DNA of 6,842 nucleotides from JAWVZB01 sp033722375 (GTDB lineage: Bacteria; Actinomycetota; Nitriliruptoria; Nitriliruptorales; Nitriliruptoraceae), in NCBI GenBank assembly GCA_033722375.1, contig JAWVZB010000137.1, positions 1 to 6,842 of the forward strand. The letters run 5' to 3'. Below, piece by piece: positions 6,044 to 6,842 of the stretch (positions are counted from its first letter, which is position 1; each line of letters starts with the position of its first letter). A model generated the notes under the pieces. It had not been told where the DNA came from and made no database searches. It saw only the letters and a program-made list of their open reading frames with translations. Made by a program: the position numbers and the translations under genes.

Positions 6044-6084
6044 TTCGCCCCGCAACCCGAACCCGCGCCTCCGAAACACGAGAC

Positions 6085-6144
6085 GCGAAGGACGCGGACG
6101 GACCTGGCGGTCCGTCACTGGGTGGAGGTGCGGGGAGTCGAACC
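6085..6144 (-). repeat. tmRNA 3' end plus terminator (copy 2, in the functional gene)
   Basis: The copy that belongs to the intact tmRNA gene; it pairs with the repeat at 5976-6043. The two copies are 41 bp apart, and the direct-repeat period is 101-109 bp depending on the side of the 8-nt indel. Confidence 0.8.
6097..6116 (-). terminator. tmRNA terminator hairpin
   Basis: GACGGACC (6097-6104) and GGTCCGTC (6109-6116) form a perfect 8-bp stem with loop TGGC (plus-strand sense). It begins 6 nt beyond the tmRNA discriminator base at 6123. There is no U-tail. The same hairpin recurs, one pair shorter, at 5989-6006. Confidence 0.65.
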
Positions 6145-6471
6145 CCGGTCCTCTGAGGCTTCTGCGCCGGCATCTCCGAGCGCAGCCGATAGCGAGCTTC
6201 GGAACGCAGGACCCTATCGGCGGGCAGACCTGCGCCCTATCCGGAGTTGGGCTTGACCCGCCGGTCCCGGAACCCCGGCGGGGGCATCCCCTCTTGCGAC
6301 GTCCACTCCGGCGACAGGGGCAGCCCCCGGGTGGACGGGATGCGTTACTTACGCAGCCAGTGCAACTTCGTCGTTGGCACTTATGGTTGTTCCCGGCTCT
6401 TTAACGAGGACTCCGGGGACCTCGGCTCGCTTCCGGCGCATCGACCATCAGAGTCGAAACCAGTCACCCCC
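6121..6471 (-). ncRNA. ssrA: tmRNA (transfer-messenger RNA)
   Basis: Rescues stalled ribosomes by acting first as alanyl-tRNA and then as mRNA for a degradation tag. The 5' end GGGGGTGACTGGTTTCGAC (from 6471) and the 3' end CGGGG-TTCGACT-CCCCG-CACCTCC-A form the tRNA-like domain. The 7-bp acceptor stem pairs 6465-6471 with 6124-6130 (one G-U), the T-stem is 5 bp, and the discriminator is A6123. The genome continues CCCA after the discriminator, so the terminal CCA is not encoded exactly and must be completed enzymatically. The reading frame at 6378-6349 encodes ANDEVALAA and stops at TAA, so the tag is (A)ANDEVALAA. About 350 nt, one-piece (not permuted). The neighbour upstream is a co-directional helicase gene. 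Confidence 0.97.
6349..6378 (-). other. tmRNA tag reading frame
   Basis: The resume codon GCC at 6376-6378 is followed by AAC GAC GAA GTT GCA CTG GCT GCG and TAA (6349-6351). With the first Ala coming from the charged tmRNA, the appended tag is AANDEVALAA. The ALAA end is the usual ClpXP-type degron. The tag is one residue shorter than the E. coli tag (AANDENYALAA). Confidence 0.93.
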
Positions 6472-6479
6472 ATGTGGGG

Positions 6480-6498
6480 AGGACGCGGTGTGCGTCCT
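6480..6498 (-). other. hairpin in tmRNA 5' leader
   Basis: AGGACGC (6480-6486) pairs with GCGTCCT (6492-6498), a perfect 7-bp stem with a 5-nt loop. It lies just before the mature tmRNA 5' end (6471), inside the part removed by RNase P. It may instead serve as terminator of the helicase gene that ends at 6553. Confidence 0.4.
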
Positions 6499-6509
6499 GC
6501 GTTCCCTAC

Positions 6510-6539
6510 AACGTATCGGATCGGCGCGATGTTCCCCAA
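6510..6539 (-). promoter_or_regulatory. candidate tmRNA promoter
   Basis: On the minus strand TTGGGG (6534-6539) and TACGTT (6510-6515) are separated by 18 nt and fit a sigma-70/HrdB-like -35 and -10 (TTGnnn, TAnnnT). Transcription would start near 6503, about 30 nt before the mature 5' end. This assignment rests only on the motif and position. Confidence 0.4.
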
Positions 6540-6552
6540 GGGGACCCGGGGG

Positions 6553-6842
6553 TCAGCGGCGCTTCCGTCGCATCCGGAACCGGCGAGAGATGTCGACGTC
6601 GCTCGTCGACTTCATCTCGACCGTGTCGGGCTCCCAGTCGGCCAGGTTCTGGAGCCGCTCGTCGTTCGAGTACATCTTCACGATCTCGTAGTGGAGACCC
6701 GAAGCCCGTTGCAGGCGCTGGACGTCCTCGATCTCGTCCCACTCGACGAGGGTCACGACGATGCCCTCCTCCCCGGCGCGGGCGGTGCGGCCGGAGCGGT
6801 GGACGAAGCTCTTGTAGTCGTCGGGCGGGTCGTAGTGCACGA
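6553..6842 (-). CDS. DEAD-box RNA helicase, C-terminal end (partial)
   Basis: Only the last 95-96 codons are in the window; the gene runs off the right edge. It begins VHYDPPDDYKSFVHRSGRTA and continues RAGEEG. This holds motif VI (HRSGRTARAG), whose arginines contact the ATP gamma-phosphate in superfamily-2 helicases, preceded by the YDPPxD segment typical after motif V of RhlE-like DEAD-box proteins. The C-terminal tail is acidic (NDERLQNLADWEPDTVEM) and ends in a basic stretch RRFRMRRKRR, a likely RNA-binding tail. It acts in the cytoplasm in RNA remodelling; the exact paralogue cannot be told from this end. It is followed co-directionally by tmRNA about 80 bp downstream, with a weak TCCCC-AA-GGGGA palindrome (6533-6544) between. 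Confidence 0.92.
   Translation of the reverse strand, partial: VHYDPPDDYKSFVHRSGRTARAGEEGIVVTLVEWDEIEDVQRLQRASGLHYEIVKMYSNDERLQNLADWEPDTVEMKSTSDVDISRRFRMRRKRR

Noticed and set aside
5870..6404. Plus-strand frames translating to Gly-Glu-Ser-Asn-Pro-like and Arg-Gly-Val-Glu-Pro-like motifs.
   Set aside because: These are antisense readings of the tmRNA T-arm and its duplicate, a well-known source of false proteins.

Overview
The window is high-GC DNA with strongly GC-biased third codon positions, GTG as well as ATG starts, short SD-guided genes and few T-tailed terminators. Together with an actinobacterial-looking gene set, this suggests an actinomycete-phylum (Actinomycetota) chromosome. The class cannot be decided from the sequence alone. 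One end of the window is housekeeping (a DEAD-box helicase C-terminus and the tmRNA gene). The rest is a small accessory/metabolic neighbourhood.

Layout from left to right. Positions 1-266 contain no convincing gene but hold two strong hairpins that probably terminate the next gene. An alpha/beta-fold hydrolase lies on the minus strand (267-1013). A divergently transcribed single-domain cupin follows (1264-1773, plus). A 258-bp stretch carries a doubtful frameshifted minus-strand ORF. Next is a two-gene minus-strand operon (4679 down to 2032). Its first gene encodes a substrate-binding plus phosphohistidine-domain protein, and its second an ATP-grasp (PEP/pyruvate-binding) protein; start and stop overlap as GTGA. 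Together these rebuild, as two chains, the parts of a rifampicin-phosphotransferase/PEP-synthase-type dikinase, the split known from phenylphosphate synthase. A divergent TetR-family regulator (4803-5414) faces this operon across a 123-bp region with a long imperfect inverted repeat that is a good operator candidate.

After the TetR gene, whose terminator hairpin straddles its stop codon, about 700 bp contain no intact gene. There are two apparent gene relics on opposite strands (about 5452-5734), an unremarkable stretch, and then three hairpins. The tmRNA gene (6471 to about 6121, minus) encodes the tag (A)ANDEVALAA and has no genomic CCA. A second, slightly diverged copy of its last 24 nt plus its terminator sits just downstream. 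This looks like an attachment-site duplication left by a lost integrative element, or a small tandem duplication. The window ends inside a DEAD-box RNA helicase gene (minus).

How the genes may work together (inference): the TetR protein probably controls the split dikinase, which would phosphorylate a small organic molecule at the expense of ATP giving AMP and phosphate. The hydrolase and cupin may act on related compounds, but nothing in the sequence proves a shared pathway. The most interesting items are the split dikinase with its operator, and the duplicated tmRNA 3' end.
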